A DNA stretch of 64,000 nt from Alphaproteobacteria bacterium (GCA_031256515.1 JAIRQL010000100.1:83113-147112); one strand, 5' to 3'; positions 1 to 11,334 are shown, counted from the stretch's first letter. Notes: generated from the letters alone by a model not told the origin. A program made the numbers and translations.

Positions 1-106
1 GGCAACCCTTACAAAAATGCAAACATCCTTGAAAAAAGATAACATACCTTAAACCATCTCCATCTACAATAGAGTTAGGTTCTCTGCCAGCTATTTTTAA
101 ATCCAT
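1..106 (-). CDS. nrdG: Anaerobic ribonucleoside-triphosphate reductase activating protein (partial, truncated by window edge)
   Basis: Reverse-strand translation from ATG at 106: MDLKIAGREPNSIVDGDGLRYVIFFQGCLHFCKGC, with radical-SAM CxxxCxxC; directly downstream of nrdD. Confidence 0.85.
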   Translation of the reverse strand, partial: MDLKIAGREPNSIVDGDGLRYVIFFQGCLHFCKGC

Positions 107-112
107 AACTTA

Positions 113-2062
113 TTAATAGTGAGGTTTTCTTAATTTCTCTTCTTTTAATTTACCTTTAGTAAAATTATTTAGATAGCCTAAATAGCCGGTAACTCTTCTG
201 ATTTTTACAATATCTTCACTATTACAAGCAGGGCAGGACTCTTCAAATACACCATGATTATGGCAAGTTAAACAATGATCGTAAGGAAAATTAAATCCAA
301 TATAACCACTATCAGCTTTTTTAGCTCTAATAATAGCTTCATTTAAAACTGCTAGGTTGTTTTCAGGAGAAGATTGAAATTCGGTATAAGAAATATGTCC
401 ACCTAAACAATATTTATGAAATCTTGCTTCTATTTCTAATTTTTTATAAGCATTAATAGGGAAATCTACCGGAATATGGAAACCATTAGTATAAAATCCT
501 TTACTAATAACCCAATCTATATTACCGAATTTTTTTTCGTCTATAGTTGTAAACTTATGGCTTAATCCTTCAGCTGGAGTAGCAATAATAGAAAAATTCA
601 AACCATATTTTTTAGTAGCTAAATCAGTTTGAGTTTTTAAAGTTTGCAGAATTTTTTCTACTTTACTAATTAGCTCTTCATTCTCACCATGATGTTGCCC
701 AAAAATAACCTTTAAAACCTCTGCAATACCAATAAAGCCAATTGCCATTGTACCGTTTTTAAAAGCCTCTTTAGTTTTATCTTTAGGGTTTAAGTTCTCA
801 CTACCGATATAAAGTTTTTGTCCGAGCATAAAAGGTATATCTTCAACATTCAAATTGATTTGAATATTATATCTTTCTAAAAGCTGTTCTATAACTAGGT
901 TAGCTTCGTCTTTTACTTTATTTAAAAAATTAGTAAAAATTTTGTCTCTAGAACCACCAATCTCAGCAGCTAAAATAGCTAATCTTGGTAAATTAATACT
1001 ACTAAAACTTAGGTTTCCTCTGCCTTCTGTGCCTTCAACTCCATTGATATTTTCTACTACCCGAGTACGGCAACCCATAGTTCCCAACTGCATATGAGAG
1101 AAATTTTTATTAAAAGAACTATCACAAAATAAGAATGTTGGATTTAATCTAGTTGCTGCAATTTCTATAGCTAGTTGTAGTAAGTCGTAATTAGGGGAGT
1201 TTTCTTCAAAATTAATGCCTTCTTTAATTTTAAAGATAACTTGTGGGAAAATTGGAATTTCACCGTTTCCTAAACCAGCTTTGTAAGCTAATAAGAAATT
1301 TTTTGTAATTAATCTACCTTCAGTTGAGGTATCACAACCTAAATTAATAGAGGTAAAAGGAACTTGCGCTCCAGCTCTACTGTGCATGGTATTAAGGTTA
1401 TGAATTAATCCTTCCATTGCTTGAAAAATACTATTATTTAATTTTTCTTCTACTAATTTATTAAAATCTTCTTCAGTATAGGTAGCATTAAATTTAGAAA
1501 GATCTGCTTTAAGGGCTTTAGTGATATTTTCTCTTTCTAAGGATACAAAATCAGCTAAATCAAAATCAAAATTAGCAATACCAACACCGCCGAACTGGTC
1601 GTTCTGCTCTGACTGTAAAACAATTGCAACTAAAGAGGTAGCTGTAGACATTCTTTTAGGAGGGCGAATATAACCATTTCCAGTATTAAATCCTGCTTTT
1701 AATAGTTTTTTCAAAGGAACTTGCAAGCAGTTTACAGTAAAATTATAGTAGTCTAAATCATGGATATGAATATCTCCTTCAATATGAGCTGTAGCGAATT
1801 TTTCACTCAAGATATTTTCAATAGTATAAGCATTTGAAATTGTTGAGCCAAAATTAAGCATTTTACCAGAGGGAGATTTTTTAATATTAGCATTATCAGA
1901 TTTAAAGTCGCTTAAAGAGGCTTTAAGCACATTATAAATATTATTTAAAATATTCCTACTGTTAGATTTTCTTTGCGGTTTTAGATTCTCTAAATTTACT
2001 ATTTTTAATAAAGAGCCTTTAGTATTGTCTTCTCTTGCAGTATCTAATTTTCTTTCAAACAT
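113..2062 (-). CDS. nrdD: Anaerobic (class III) ribonucleoside-triphosphate reductase
   Basis: 649 aa; C-terminal Zn-type Cys pairs (CLTC..CPAC) and glycyl-radical motif RVTGYLGYL. Confidence 0.93.
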   Translation of the reverse strand: MFERKLDTAREDNTKGSLLKIVNLENLKPQRKSNSRNILNNIYNVLKASLSDFKSDNANIKKSPSGKMLNFGSTISNAYTIENILSEKFATAHIEGDIHIHDLDYYNFTVNCLQVPLKKLLKAGFNTGNGYIRPPKRMSTATSLVAIVLQSEQNDQFGGVGIANFDFDLADFVSLERENITKALKADLSKFNATYTEEDFNKLVEEKLNNSIFQAMEGLIHNLNTMHSRAGAQVPFTSINLGCDTSTEGRLITKNFLLAYKAGLGNGEIPIFPQVIFKIKEGINFEENSPNYDLLQLAIEIAATRLNPTFLFCDSSFNKNFSHMQLGTMGCRTRVVENINGVEGTEGRGNLSFSSINLPRLAILAAEIGGSRDKIFTNFLNKVKDEANLVIEQLLERYNIQINLNVEDIPFMLGQKLYIGSENLNPKDKTKEAFKNGTMAIGFIGIAEVLKVIFGQHHGENEELISKVEKILQTLKTQTDLATKKYGLNFSIIATPAEGLSHKFTTIDEKKFGNIDWVISKGFYTNGFHIPVDFPINAYKKLEIEARFHKYCLGGHISYTEFQSSPENNLAVLNEAIIRAKKADSGYIGFNFPYDHCLTCHNHGVFEESCPACNSEDIVKIRRVTGYLGYLNNFTKGKLKEEKLRKPHY

Positions 2063-2725
2063 AGGAATAATATAAGGTTAAGTGAATTTAATTTATGTAC
2101 CTATATTATATCACTATTCCTATTTTTTGGAAGATGAAATAAAGTTGCTTATTAAATACTATAAAATTTCAATTAATTATCACCAAGATATGTTTTGAAT
2201 AATTTATAATTGATTTTATTAAAAGATATATTACTGGCAAGAGTAAAATTATACCTATCTCAATAACAATTCTCAAACTGCTATTGATAATATCAACTAT
2301 TTTGATATAGTATTGGCAATTTACTAATGTAAACATTCAATACTAAAAACTATTCTTAAACAATAGGGATAATAAAAATATATTTATTAATATACTAAGA
2401 CTTCGGCTATTCTATGCTAACATACGGAATGTATCGCACTTTATTATACATTTTTACTTATTGTTCTTTGTTTATTTATTTTCCTACTCCATGATAAACC
2501 TTCCTTTATTGAGTATTAATTTGGTTTGTATGATAACAATATTATTATGCATCAAATGAATAAATTTGTCAAATAATATTTATAAATATTACAAAAAAGA
2601 GAAGCAAATAAGGGAATTAAATTTTTTGTGAGGTATGGAAAATACTTAATAAAGCTATTTTCTGTTTATTTTCTACAACAATATAAGGTAATTTGGGGAA
2701 AATTAATTCCCTAGTTCTATATTTA

Positions 2726-3352
2726 TCAAAAATTTCTTTCACAAATTTTGTTGACTAGGCAAGTAGTACAATCAAATCCCTTAGCTTTACAAGTATAGCG
2801 ACCATGTAATATTAAAAGATGATGGGCAGAGTTTCTATAAGGATTAGGGATTTTTTCTAGCAAATCTTTTTCTACCTGTAAAACATCTTTACCTGCAGAT
2901 AATCCCATTCTCCGAGATACTCTAAAAACATGAGTATCTACCGCCATAGTATCTTGCTTAAAAGCCACATTTAAAATCACATTAGCGGTTTTTCTGCCAA
3001 CACCTGCTAGTTGGATTAAATCTTCAAAGTTGTCAGGGATAATACTATTATGTTTATCTATTAGTTGTTGCGACATTAACATAATATTTTTAGCTTTATT
3101 TTTATAAAGTCCAATAATTTTTATATACTCTATAAGTTTTTCTTCACCTAAGAGTAGCATTTTTTCAGGAGTATCTACGATTTTAAAAAGTGGCTCAGTG
3201 GCAATATTTACCATAACATCTTTTGCCTGAGCCGAAAGGATAACTGCTACGGTTAAAGTATAATTATTAGAAAATTGTAATTCAGTTTCAGGATCTTTTA
3301 TAGTTTCTGTTAAAATTCCAAAAAGATCTTTAATTTGCTTATTATTTAACAT
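2726..3352 (-). CDS. nth: Endonuclease III
   Basis: 208 aa; HhH LAGVGRKTANVILN, VDTHVFRVSRR, 4Fe-4S Cys cluster CKAKGFDCTTCLVNKIC. Confidence 0.95.
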   Translation of the reverse strand: MLNNKQIKDLFGILTETIKDPETELQFSNNYTLTVAVILSAQAKDVMVNIATEPLFKIVDTPEKMLLLGEEKLIEYIKIIGLYKNKAKNIMLMSQQLIDKHNSIIPDNFEDLIQLAGVGRKTANVILNVAFKQDTMAVDTHVFRVSRRMGLSAGKDVLQVEKDLLEKIPNPYRNSAHHLLILHGRYTCKAKGFDCTTCLVNKICERNF

Positions 3353-3438
3353 TAAGGTATCCTTTTATTATATTATTATTTTACTCTAAATGATAAGAAA
3401 TTTACATAGGTTTCTTAAGCCAATAAAAGGAGATACTT

Positions 3439-3759
3439 ATGGCATGGATTTATTTATTATTAGCTGGTATGTTTGAAATCGGCTGGCCTTTAGGGCTTAA
3501 ATTTGCTCAAAAAGATAATTTTATTATGATGTTAGGTTTCATTTTAGCAGGAGCTTCTATTATATTTAGTGGTTTCTTTTTGTACTTAGCTCAAAAAGAA
3601 ATTCCTATGGGAACGGCTTATGCTGTTTGGACGGCTATTGGTTCAGCAGGAACCTTTGCTATAGGTATTTTATTTTTTGGAGATGCAACCTCGTTATTAA
3701 GATACCTAGGAGTAATTTTAATAATTTCAGGAGTTATAATCTTAAAGTTAGCTAGTTAA
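3439..3759 (+). CDS. sugE: SMR family transporter, SugE/Gdx-like
   Basis: 106 aa, four TM segments, MAWIYLLLAGMFEIGWPLGLKFAQ start, GTAYAVWTAIGSAGT motif; SD AAGGAG. Confidence 0.88.
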   Translation: MAWIYLLLAGMFEIGWPLGLKFAQKDNFIMMLGFILAGASIIFSGFFLYLAQKEIPMGTAYAVWTAIGSAGTFAIGILFFGDATSLLRYLGVILIISGVIILKLAS

Positions 3760-3768
3760 ATGTAAAAA

Positions 3769-3800
3769 AAGACTAAAGAATTAATTTTCTTTAGTCTTTA
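3769..3800. terminator. Bidirectional terminator between convergent sugE and dnaJ
   Basis: AAGACTAAAGAA-TTAATT-TTCTTTAGTCTT, flanked by A-run and T-run. Confidence 0.85.
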
Positions 3801-3804
3801 CTGT

Positions 3805-4914
3805 TTACTTTATTTTATATTTTTGATTTTCATCAATATTAAAGATTTCTCTTAAGGTTTCTTTTTGTTTACTGGTAAGTTTATTAGGAGTTTCTACACT
3901 TATATTAACATAAAGATCACCATAGTTATTATAGTTAAAAACTTTCATACCTTTACCCTTGACTCGCAAAGTTTGACCGTTATTAATACCCTCAGGAATA
4001 CTAAGTTCTATTTCTTTACCATCAATAGTATGCATTTTGATTTTATCACCAAGAGTTGCTACAACCATAGGGATAGATATATCCATAAAAAGATCGTCAT
4101 TTTTTCTCATGAAAATATTATGCTTAAATATATTAATAGAAACGAAAAGGTCGCCAGCTAAAGAACCTTGAACTCCTGCTTCACCTTCGCCATTTAGTTT
4201 TATTCTCATGCTATTATCTATACCAGCAGGAATTTTTATAGATAGAGTTTTACTCTTTTTAACTCTACCGTCGCCATGGCATATTTTACAAGGATTTTTA
4301 AGAGTTTTCCCCTCACCACTACATCTAGGACATAGCTGATCTACCGAGAAAAAACCCATTCTTTTTTTAACCTTTCCTTTTCCACTACATTCAGGGCAGG
4401 TAGTATATTCAGGACTTCCATTAGCTCCACTACCAGAACAATCGGCACATTTATAAAGATTAGTAATTGAAATATCTTTTTCAACTCCGCTATAGGCTTC
4501 TTCAAGAGTTATAGAAAGATTATATAAAAGATCTGATCCTCTTCTATTTCTTTGAGTATTAGTAGTTCTTCTACGATTACCATTACCGCCGAAAATTTCC
4601 TCAAAAATATCGTTCATACTACCAAAATCGCCGAAACCAGCTCCGCCAAAAGGATTACCGCCACCGAAGCCACCAAAACCACCATCATAATTACCATGAG
4701 GATTATAACCACCAGCATCATAGTTAGTTCTTTTATTAGGGTCTTTTAATACCTCATAAGCCTCTGATACTTCTTTAAACTTTTGTTCGGCTTCTTTGTT
4801 ATTAGGATTTTTATCAGGATGGTATTTCATTGCCATTTTTCTATAAGCTGATTTAATATCAGCTTCATTAGCATTTTTAGCAACACCTAATATTTCATAG
4901 AAATCTTTACTCAT
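3805..4914 (-). CDS. dnaJ: Chaperone DnaJ
   Basis: J-domain with HPD, G/F region, four CxxCxGxG-type zinc repeats. Confidence 0.97.
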   Translation of the reverse strand: MSKDFYEILGVAKNANEADIKSAYRKMAMKYHPDKNPNNKEAEQKFKEVSEAYEVLKDPNKRTNYDAGGYNPHGNYDGGFGGFGGGNPFGGAGFGDFGSMNDIFEEIFGGNGNRRRTTNTQRNRRGSDLLYNLSITLEEAYSGVEKDISITNLYKCADCSGSGANGSPEYTTCPECSGKGKVKKRMGFFSVDQLCPRCSGEGKTLKNPCKICHGDGRVKKSKTLSIKIPAGIDNSMRIKLNGEGEAGVQGSLAGDLFVSINIFKHNIFMRKNDDLFMDISIPMVVATLGDKIKMHTIDGKEIELSIPEGINNGQTLRVKGKGMKVFNYNNYGDLYVNISVETPNKLTSKQKETLREIFNIDENQKYKIK

Positions 4915-4963
4915 AGATAATTCTTTGTTTATGTATTTTACTTATATTTTATATTAGCATAAC

Positions 4964-5001
4964 AAAAGAGTAATCAGTATAAATATATTGATTACTCTTT
5001 T
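4964..5001 (-). terminator. Hairpin between dnaK and dnaJ
   Basis: AAAAGAGTAATCA ... TGATTACTCTTTT perfect 13-bp stem. Confidence 0.7.
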
Positions 5002-5020
5002 ATCTTATGTTTAAAGAAAA

Positions 5021-6907
5021 TTATTTTTCTTTAAAATCACCATCAACAACAGTTGGACCTTCTTGTTGTTCTGATTTATTAGTATCAGCTTGTGGTTGAG
5101 CCTGTTGTTGCTGAGCATACAATAACTCACCAATTTTCATAGCTAAGTTAGAAAGATTTTCAGTTTTTGTTTTTAACTCTTCTGTTGTAGCGGTTTCTTT
5201 CACATCTTGAATCTCTTTAATAGCTACTTCAATTTGCGATTTTAAATCAGCAGGAGTTTTATCACCTAAATCTTTCAGGCTTTTTTCAACAGTATCAATC
5301 ATTGTATCAGCAGCATTAACAGCTTCTACATGATCTTTTTTAGTTTTATCGGCTTCAGCATTAGCTTCAGCTTCTTTAATCATTCTTTCTATATCATTAT
5401 CAGAAAGCCCAGAAGAAGATTGAATTTGAATTTGATGTTCTTTACCAGTACCTTTATCTTTAGCAGATACACTTACAATGCCGTTTGCATCAATATCAAA
5501 AGTTACCTCAATTTGTGGAACTCCTCTTGGTGCTGGAGCAATACCTACTAAATCAAATTGTCCTAGTAGTTTATTATCTACAACCATTTGTCTTTCACCT
5601 TGAAATACTCTAATAGTTACCGCACTTTGATTGTTTTCAGCAGTTGAGAATACTTGCGATTTTTTTGTTGGAATAGTAGTATTTCTTTCAATTAATCTTG
5701 TAAATACACCACCTAGAGTTTCTAATCCTAAAGAAAGTGGAGTTACATCTAGTAAAAGAACATCTTTAACATCTCCTCTTAACACACCACCTTGAATAGC
5801 AGCACCAATTGCCACAACTTCGTCTGGGTTTACTCCTTTATGAGGTTCTTTACCAAAGAATTCTTTTACTTTATCAGTAATTTTTGGCATTCTAGTCATA
5901 CCACCTACTAAAATTACCTCAGAAATATCACCAGCTAAAATACCAGCATCCTTAAGAGCTAAACGGCAAGGTTCAATAGTTTTTTCAATTAAGCTATCCA
6001 CAAGAGATTCTAATTTTGCTCTAGTTAATTTAATGTTTAAATGTTTAGCACCACTAGCATCTGCAGTAATAAATGGCAAATTAATTTCAGTTTGCATACT
6101 TGAAGAAAGTTCAATTTTAGCTTTTTCTGCCGCTTCTTTTAATCTTTGTAGAGCTAGTTTATCTTTAGATAGATCTATAGCATTTTCTTTTTTAAATTCT
6201 TCTAGTAAATATTCCATGATTTTTTCATCAAAATTTTCACCACCTAAAGATGTATCACCATTAGTAGATTTAACTTCAAATACTCCATCACCAATTTCTA
6301 AGATAGACACATCAAAGGTTCCACCACCTAAGTCGTATACTACTACAGTACCTGACTTCTTTTTATCTAAACCATAAGCAAGAGCAGCTGCAGTTGGTTC
6401 ATTGATAATTCTTAAAACCTCAAGCCCTGCAATTTTACCAGCATCTTTAGTTGCTTGTCTTTGAGCATCGTTAAAATAAGCTGGGACAGTAATAACAGCT
6501 TTTTCTACTTTTTCACCAAGCCAAGTTTCGGCAGTTTCTTTCATTTTTTGTAAAATGATGGCACTTATTTCTTGCGGTGAGTATTTTTTACCGTCAACTT
6601 CAGTCCAAGCATCACCGCCATTACCTTCTACAATATGGAAAGGGGATAATTTTTTAATTTGTGCTACACTTGGATCGCTAATTTTTTTACCAATTAATCT
6701 TTTAACCCCAAATAAAGTTTTTTCAGGATTAGTTACTGCTTGTCTTTTAGCAGATTGACCTACTAAATTTTCGTTATTTAAAAAAGCCACCATACTTGGG
6801 GTGGTTCTTGCTCCCTCAGAGTTTTCAATAACTTTTGGCTCAGAGCCATCCATTACTGCTACACAAGAGTTTGTTGTTCCTAAATCTATACCAATAATTT
6901 TTGACAT
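5021..6907 (-). CDS. dnaK: Chaperone DnaK (Hsp70)
   Basis: [36 protein letters not shown]; 628 aa full length. Confidence 0.98.
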   Translation of the reverse strand: MSKIIGIDLGTTNSCVAVMDGSEPKVIENSEGARTTPSMVAFLNNENLVGQSAKRQAVTNPEKTLFGVKRLIGKKISDPSVAQIKKLSPFHIVEGNGGDAWTEVDGKKYSPQEISAIILQKMKETAETWLGEKVEKAVITVPAYFNDAQRQATKDAGKIAGLEVLRIINEPTAAALAYGLDKKKSGTVVVYDLGGGTFDVSILEIGDGVFEVKSTNGDTSLGGENFDEKIMEYLLEEFKKENAIDLSKDKLALQRLKEAAEKAKIELSSSMQTEINLPFITADASGAKHLNIKLTRAKLESLVDSLIEKTIEPCRLALKDAGILAGDISEVILVGGMTRMPKITDKVKEFFGKEPHKGVNPDEVVAIGAAIQGGVLRGDVKDVLLLDVTPLSLGLETLGGVFTRLIERNTTIPTKKSQVFSTAENNQSAVTIRVFQGERQMVVDNKLLGQFDLVGIAPAPRGVPQIEVTFDIDANGIVSVSAKDKGTGKEHQIQIQSSSGLSDNDIERMIKEAEANAEADKTKKDHVEAVNAADTMIDTVEKSLKDLGDKTPADLKSQIEVAIKEIQDVKETATTEELKTKTENLSNLAMKIGELLYAQQQQAQPQADTNKSEQQEGPTVVDGDFKEK

Positions 6908-6974
6908 TTTGTTCTCCGTTAATTCTAATATTTAATCTTGTAATTGTATTTAGTAAAATTTCTTTTCTTACTTA

Positions 6975-7002
6975 TAAATAGTTTTGTAATTTTTTTTGTC
7001 AA
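6975..7002 (-). promoter_or_regulatory. Putative dnaK promoter (sigma70 or heat-shock type)
   Basis: Minus strand TTGACA-N16-TATTTA; also readable as CTTG-N17-aCTAT (alphaproteobacterial sigma32-like). Confidence 0.5.
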
Positions 7003-7006
7003 GAGT

Positions 7007-7525
7007 TTAGTTTTTAATTATACCTACTTTTGCTGATCTTAATATACGATCATGAATTTTATAACCTAACTCAATTACCTCAACAATTGTGCCATCTTCT
7101 TTTTCGCTATCAGCTTTTGCATATAAAGTTTCATGGAAATGGGGGTCTAATTTCTCGCCTAAAGGATTAATTTCAACTATTCCAAATTGATTTAAAGCCT
7201 TTTCTAAAAGTTTTTCGGTCATTTTTATACCAGCAAAAAGATTTTTAGTGTTGGTATCTAGATTAGCTTCATCAACTCCAGACAAAGCCTTTTTAAAAAT
7301 ATCTAAAACAGAAACAATCTCTCTTGCAAAATCGGTAATTGCAAATTTAGCAATTTCAACTCTTGCTCTGTCTTCTCTTTTTTTGACATTATCTAGTTCT
7401 GCTAAAACTCTTAGATATTTATCATTAGCCTCACTTAGGGCTTCTTTTAAAGTATCTAATTCGCTTTTTTCAATCTTAACTTCTTCTTTTTCTTCTTTAT
7501 TAATATCTTCATTACTTTGAGTCAT
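7007..7525 (-). CDS. grpE: Nucleotide exchange factor GrpE
   Basis: 172 aa; LRVLAELDNVKKREDRARVE and ...LHPHFHE-type C-terminal region (LDPHFHETLY, GYKIHDRILRSAKVGI). Confidence 0.95.
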   Translation of the reverse strand: MTQSNEDINKEEKEEVKIEKSELDTLKEALSEANDKYLRVLAELDNVKKREDRARVEIAKFAITDFAREIVSVLDIFKKALSGVDEANLDTNTKNLFAGIKMTEKLLEKALNQFGIVEINPLGEKLDPHFHETLYAKADSEKEDGTIVEVIELGYKIHDRILRSAKVGIIKN

Positions 7526-8735
7526 TTTGTTTTTCCTTTAGTTCTTTTTCTCTTTGTTCTCTTAGAAGCCTAGTTTTTTCTAGTTGTTCTTCTTTTTGAA
7601 TTTGCATTTGTCTTTGCTTAATAATCTGATTAGCAACATCAATTAATATATTACATTTAGGTTCAACTGAGCTAATGTCAAGATATTCTTGTTCGTGATG
7701 AAAATTTGCTCCTAATGGACCCATGCCATCAACTACTATACAGTTTTCAGCAAGAGAAGCAAAACAGCTATCTGCACCACCAAAACTAGACTCCCAAGAA
7801 ATTTGCCAGTTATGATTATTACCAGCATTTTCTACCATTTTTTTAAGTTCTTTTTGTTTAAAAGTTTGAGGCATGCATGGATAATAAGAAACTTTCTCCA
7901 CTTTCATTTGTAAGTTATCTGGAAGTTTTTCTTGTTGCTGATTGATTTTAGTTTCTAAGTTTTCAAAAAATCTGTTTTCAGCAAAGCGAGCCTGTAATCC
8001 TAAGTGTAAATCTGGTTGGATAGAGTTTATATCTTGCTGTGATGTTGGCAAAACTACAACATTAACTAGTGATCCTGTATTGTTGCTATTAAGCATTTCT
8101 AGAGATCTTACAAACTTAGATACTTCATAAATTGGTGAAAACCCTTCCTTAAAATTATAGATAGTTGCTGGTTTACCAAAAAAAGACATTTTATAAGTTG
8201 CCATGCCAAATCTTTTATCAACACTGGCTTTGCTTACTCTTGTGGCTTCTAAAGTTAAAACATATTTAGAACGACTAGCAGTTTCTTCTATAAAGATTCT
8301 ATTATTTTTTGAGCCTTCTTCTTCGTTAGAATTTAAAAGCAAGGCTACTTTAAGCTGGGATAAATCCATGTGCTTCATGGCATAAAGCCCAAGTAAAGCT
8401 CCGCCTTTATCGTCAATCACACCAGGAGCAAAAGCCTTATTACCAACTATATTAAAAGGTCTTTTTTTAGCTGTACCTACCTCGTAGACAGTATCCATGT
8501 GGGCGAGCATAAGAATATCTAAGTCTTCTTCTATGCTAGCATTAGTAATTAAAAGACAATCACCACTTTCTTGATTATAGTTTTTTCTAATAGCTTGTAA
8601 GCCTAGTGCTTTAGATTTTTTTGTAAAAAAATCTATCATTTTATTAATGCCTGCCACATGTCCGGTTGGACTATCTATGGAGGTTAAATATTTTAAATCT
8701 TCTAAATAGGAAGTTAAATCTAATTCAGTAAACAT
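7512..8735 (-). CDS. M20 family metallopeptidase (carboxypeptidase G2-like)
   Basis: LMLAHMDTV, DDKGG, NSNEEEGS, metal-binding His near the C-terminus; overlaps grpE start by 14 bp. Confidence 0.85.
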   Translation of the reverse strand: MFTELDLTSYLEDLKYLTSIDSPTGHVAGINKMIDFFTKKSKALGLQAIRKNYNQESGDCLLITNASIEEDLDILMLAHMDTVYEVGTAKKRPFNIVGNKAFAPGVIDDKGGALLGLYAMKHMDLSQLKVALLLNSNEEEGSKNNRIFIEETASRSKYVLTLEATRVSKASVDKRFGMATYKMSFFGKPATIYNFKEGFSPIYEVSKFVRSLEMLNSNNTGSLVNVVVLPTSQQDINSIQPDLHLGLQARFAENRFFENLETKINQQQEKLPDNLQMKVEKVSYYPCMPQTFKQKELKKMVENAGNNHNWQISWESSFGGADSCFASLAENCIVVDGMGPLGANFHHEQEYLDISSVEPKCNILIDVANQIIKQRQMQIQKEEQLEKTRLLREQREKELKEKQNDSK

Positions 8736-8830
8736 TTTCTATTCTTTTCTTATTTTAGGATTATAATTATGCTTATATCATTCATATTATAGATATATTA
8801 TTAAAAATAGGTAAAGAGGACAAGGATTTA

Positions 8831-9550
8831 ATGAGATTAAATAATAGAGCAAACAATCAGCTACGGAATTTAAGTATAGAAATAAATGTAAATAAGCATG
8901 CTGAGGGTTCTTGTTTAATAGCTTTCGGTGATACTAAAGTTTTGTGTACAGCATCTGTTAGTAATAAAATTCCCTCTTTTTTAAAAGGGACAGGTAGTGG
9001 GTGGATTACTGCCGAATATGGTATGCTACCAAGATCTACCAGTGAAAGAATGGATAGAGAATCGGTTAAGGGAAAGCAAAGTGGTAGAACTCAAGAAATT
9101 CAAAGATTAATTGGTCGCTCATTACGGAGTATTGTAGATTTAGAAAAACTAGGGGAACATCAAATTAAAATAGATTGTGATGTTATCCAAGCCGATGGTG
9201 GTACAAGAGTTGCTTCTATTAGTGGTGGCTTTGTGGCAATGTATTTAGCAATTAATACTTTATTAGAAAGCGGTGAAATAACAGAGAATCCTATTGTTGA
9301 AGAACTAGCTGCGGTTTCTTGTGGGGTGTTAAATGGAGTTTCTTTATTAGATTTAGACTATACTGAAGATTCTGCGGTTGAGGTAGATTCTAACTTTGCC
9401 ATTACCAGTAGTGGTAAAATTATAGAAATGCAAGTTAGTTCAGAAAAAAGTCCTATTGATAGAGAAAAAACCAATGAACTTTTAGATTTAGCCTATAAGG
9501 GAGTTGCTGAGATTATTTTAGAACAAAAAAGAGTTCTTAATTTAAAATAA
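8831..9550 (+). CDS. rph: Ribonuclease PH
   Basis: 239 aa; KGTGSGWITAEYGMLPRST, KQSGRTQEIQRLIGRSLR. Confidence 0.97.
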   Translation: MRLNNRANNQLRNLSIEINVNKHAEGSCLIAFGDTKVLCTASVSNKIPSFLKGTGSGWITAEYGMLPRSTSERMDRESVKGKQSGRTQEIQRLIGRSLRSIVDLEKLGEHQIKIDCDVIQADGGTRVASISGGFVAMYLAINTLLESGEITENPIVEELAAVSCGVLNGVSLLDLDYTEDSAVEVDSNFAITSSGKIIEMQVSSEKSPIDREKTNELLDLAYKGVAEIILEQKRVLNLK

Positions 9551-9559
9551 ATTGGAGAT

Positions 9560-10177
9560 ATGTTTATGAAACTACTATTCGCTTCGCATAATAAAAATAA
9601 ACTCAAAGAACTTAAATATTTATTAGAAGATTTTAAAATTGAAATTTTTTCTTCCAGTGATTTTAACTTAGAAGAACCAATTGAAGATGGCTTGAGTTTT
9701 GAGGATAATGCTTTAATTAAAGCTAGGCAGTCGGCACAACAAACAGGACTTTTATCATTAAGTGATGATAGCGGCTTTGAGGTAGAAGCAATTGATAATC
9801 AACCTTCTATTTATAGCGCTCGCTGGGCTATAGATGGTAATTATGAAGTTGCCTTTAATAGGATTCAAAAATTATTAAGTGAAGCCAATGATAAACTAAA
9901 ACAGCAGGGTTTAGAGTCTAATAATAAAGCAAGATTTGTAAGTGTATTATGCCTTTATAATCCAGAAACTAATACCCATAATTTTTTTAGAGGAGAAATT
10001 GAGGGTAGTGTGGTTTTTCCTCCTGCTGGCAATAATGGATTTGCTTATGATAGTATTTTTATTCCACAAGGTTATGACAAAACTTTTGCAGAGCTTTCTT
10101 TTGAAGAGAAAAATACCATCGCTCATAGATATAGAGCCTTACAAAAATTAAAAGCATATTTTAAAGAAACCTTATAA
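9560..10177 (+). CDS. rdgB: Non-canonical purine NTP pyrophosphatase RdgB/HAM1 (start possibly 9566)
   Basis: KLLFASHNKNKLKELK, SDDSGFEVEAI, SFEEKNTIAHRYRAL. Confidence 0.95.
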   Translation: MFMKLLFASHNKNKLKELKYLLEDFKIEIFSSSDFNLEEPIEDGLSFEDNALIKARQSAQQTGLLSLSDDSGFEVEAIDNQPSIYSARWAIDGNYEVAFNRIQKLLSEANDKLKQQGLESNNKARFVSVLCLYNPETNTHNFFRGEIEGSVVFPPAGNNGFAYDSIFIPQGYDKTFAELSFEEKNTIAHRYRALQKLKAYFKETL

Positions 10178-11334
10178 TGAAGGATGGTTTAAAACCTTAT
10201 AATGGTGGTGAAATATCCTTATATTTTCATTGGGCTTACTGTACGAAAAAGTGTCCTTATTGCGATTTTAATTCTTATGTTTCAAAAAGTATAGATTATC
10301 AAGCATGGCTTAATGGCTACTTGCAATCTTTAAAAAATCAGGCAAAATTTTTTGCTAATAAAAAAATTACTTCAATTTTTTTTGGTGGTGGTACTCCATC
10401 TTTAATGTCGCCAGAGATGGTTTTTCAGCTAATAGATTATTGTAATCAGCACAATAAAAGTAATGGCTTTAATGAGGTTATAGAAATTACCCTTGAAAGT
10501 AATCCCTCAACATTTGAGATTGCAAAATTTAAAGATTTTAAACAAGCTGGAGTTAATAGATTATCCACAGGGATACAATCTTTCTTGAGCGAAAGTTTAA
10601 AATTTTTGGGTAGAAATCATAATGTTAAAGAAGCCATTTTAGCCCTTGAGGAATCTAATAAAATTTTTGATCGGGTTAGCTTTGATTTAATCATTGGTCT
10701 TCCTAACCAAACCTTAAGCATGTGGCAAAAAGAATTAAATTTTGCCTTAAACTTTTTTAAAGAGCATATATCTATTTATCAATTAACTATTGAAGAGGGT
10801 ACTCCTTTTTTTCGGCAAGGGATTGCTGAGGCTAAAGAGGAAATTGGGGAAGAGCTTTTTCTTTATACTTTAGAAACTTTGCAGAGTAAATCTATTTGGC
10901 AATATGAAATTTCTAACTTTGCCAAAAAAGGAGCTGAGAGTATCCATAATCTTAATTATTGGCGAGGTGGTGAATATCTAGGAATTGGGGCAAATGCTCA
11001 TGGGAGAATATTTTTTAATAATAACTGGTATGCTACAAAAGAGTATAAAAACCCTAAAATTTGGCTAGAAAAATCACAAATTACTGAAAGTAGTAATAAT
11101 CCTATATTTGAAGAATTTATAGAAATTAGTAATGAAGATCGCTTTGAAGAAATAGTTTTAACTAGTCTTAGAACTAATGAGGTACTTAATCCTCAAATTG
11201 TTAATTTATTATCTCAAGATAAAATTCAAAACTTAATAGAAAATGGTTTATTAGAATACAAAAACTCTTCTATAAAAACTACAAACAAAGGTAGATTATG
11301 CCTAAACTATGTAATTAATTATTTACTTACTTAA
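10177..11334 (+). CDS. hemW: Radical SAM heme chaperone HemW
   Basis: YFHWAYCTKKCPYCDFNSY, FFGGGTPSLM; overlaps rdgB stop. Confidence 0.95.
   Translation: MKDGLKPYNGGEISLYFHWAYCTKKCPYCDFNSYVSKSIDYQAWLNGYLQSLKNQAKFFANKKITSIFFGGGTPSLMSPEMVFQLIDYCNQHNKSNGFNEVIEITLESNPSTFEIAKFKDFKQAGVNRLSTGIQSFLSESLKFLGRNHNVKEAILALEESNKIFDRVSFDLIIGLPNQTLSMWQKELNFALNFFKEHISIYQLTIEEGTPFFRQGIAEAKEEIGEELFLYTLETLQSKSIWQYEISNFAKKGAESIHNLNYWRGGEYLGIGANAHGRIFFNNNWYATKEYKNPKIWLEKSQITESSNNPIFEEFIEISNEDRFEEIVLTSLRTNEVLNPQIVNLLSQDKIQNLIENGLLEYKNSSIKTTNKGRLCLNYVINYLLT

Noticed and set aside
3353-3438. Guanidine riboswitch upstream of the SugE/Gdx gene
   Set aside because: The 86-bp gap lacks a recognisable guanidine-I/II/III core.
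3865-6758. Plus-strand ORFs of 60-114 aa opposite dnaJ/dnaK (3865..4161, 4552..4749, 5330..5551, 6033..6377, 6555..6758)
   Set aside because: Entirely antisense to confidently identified conserved genes; low-complexity composition dictated by the opposite frame.
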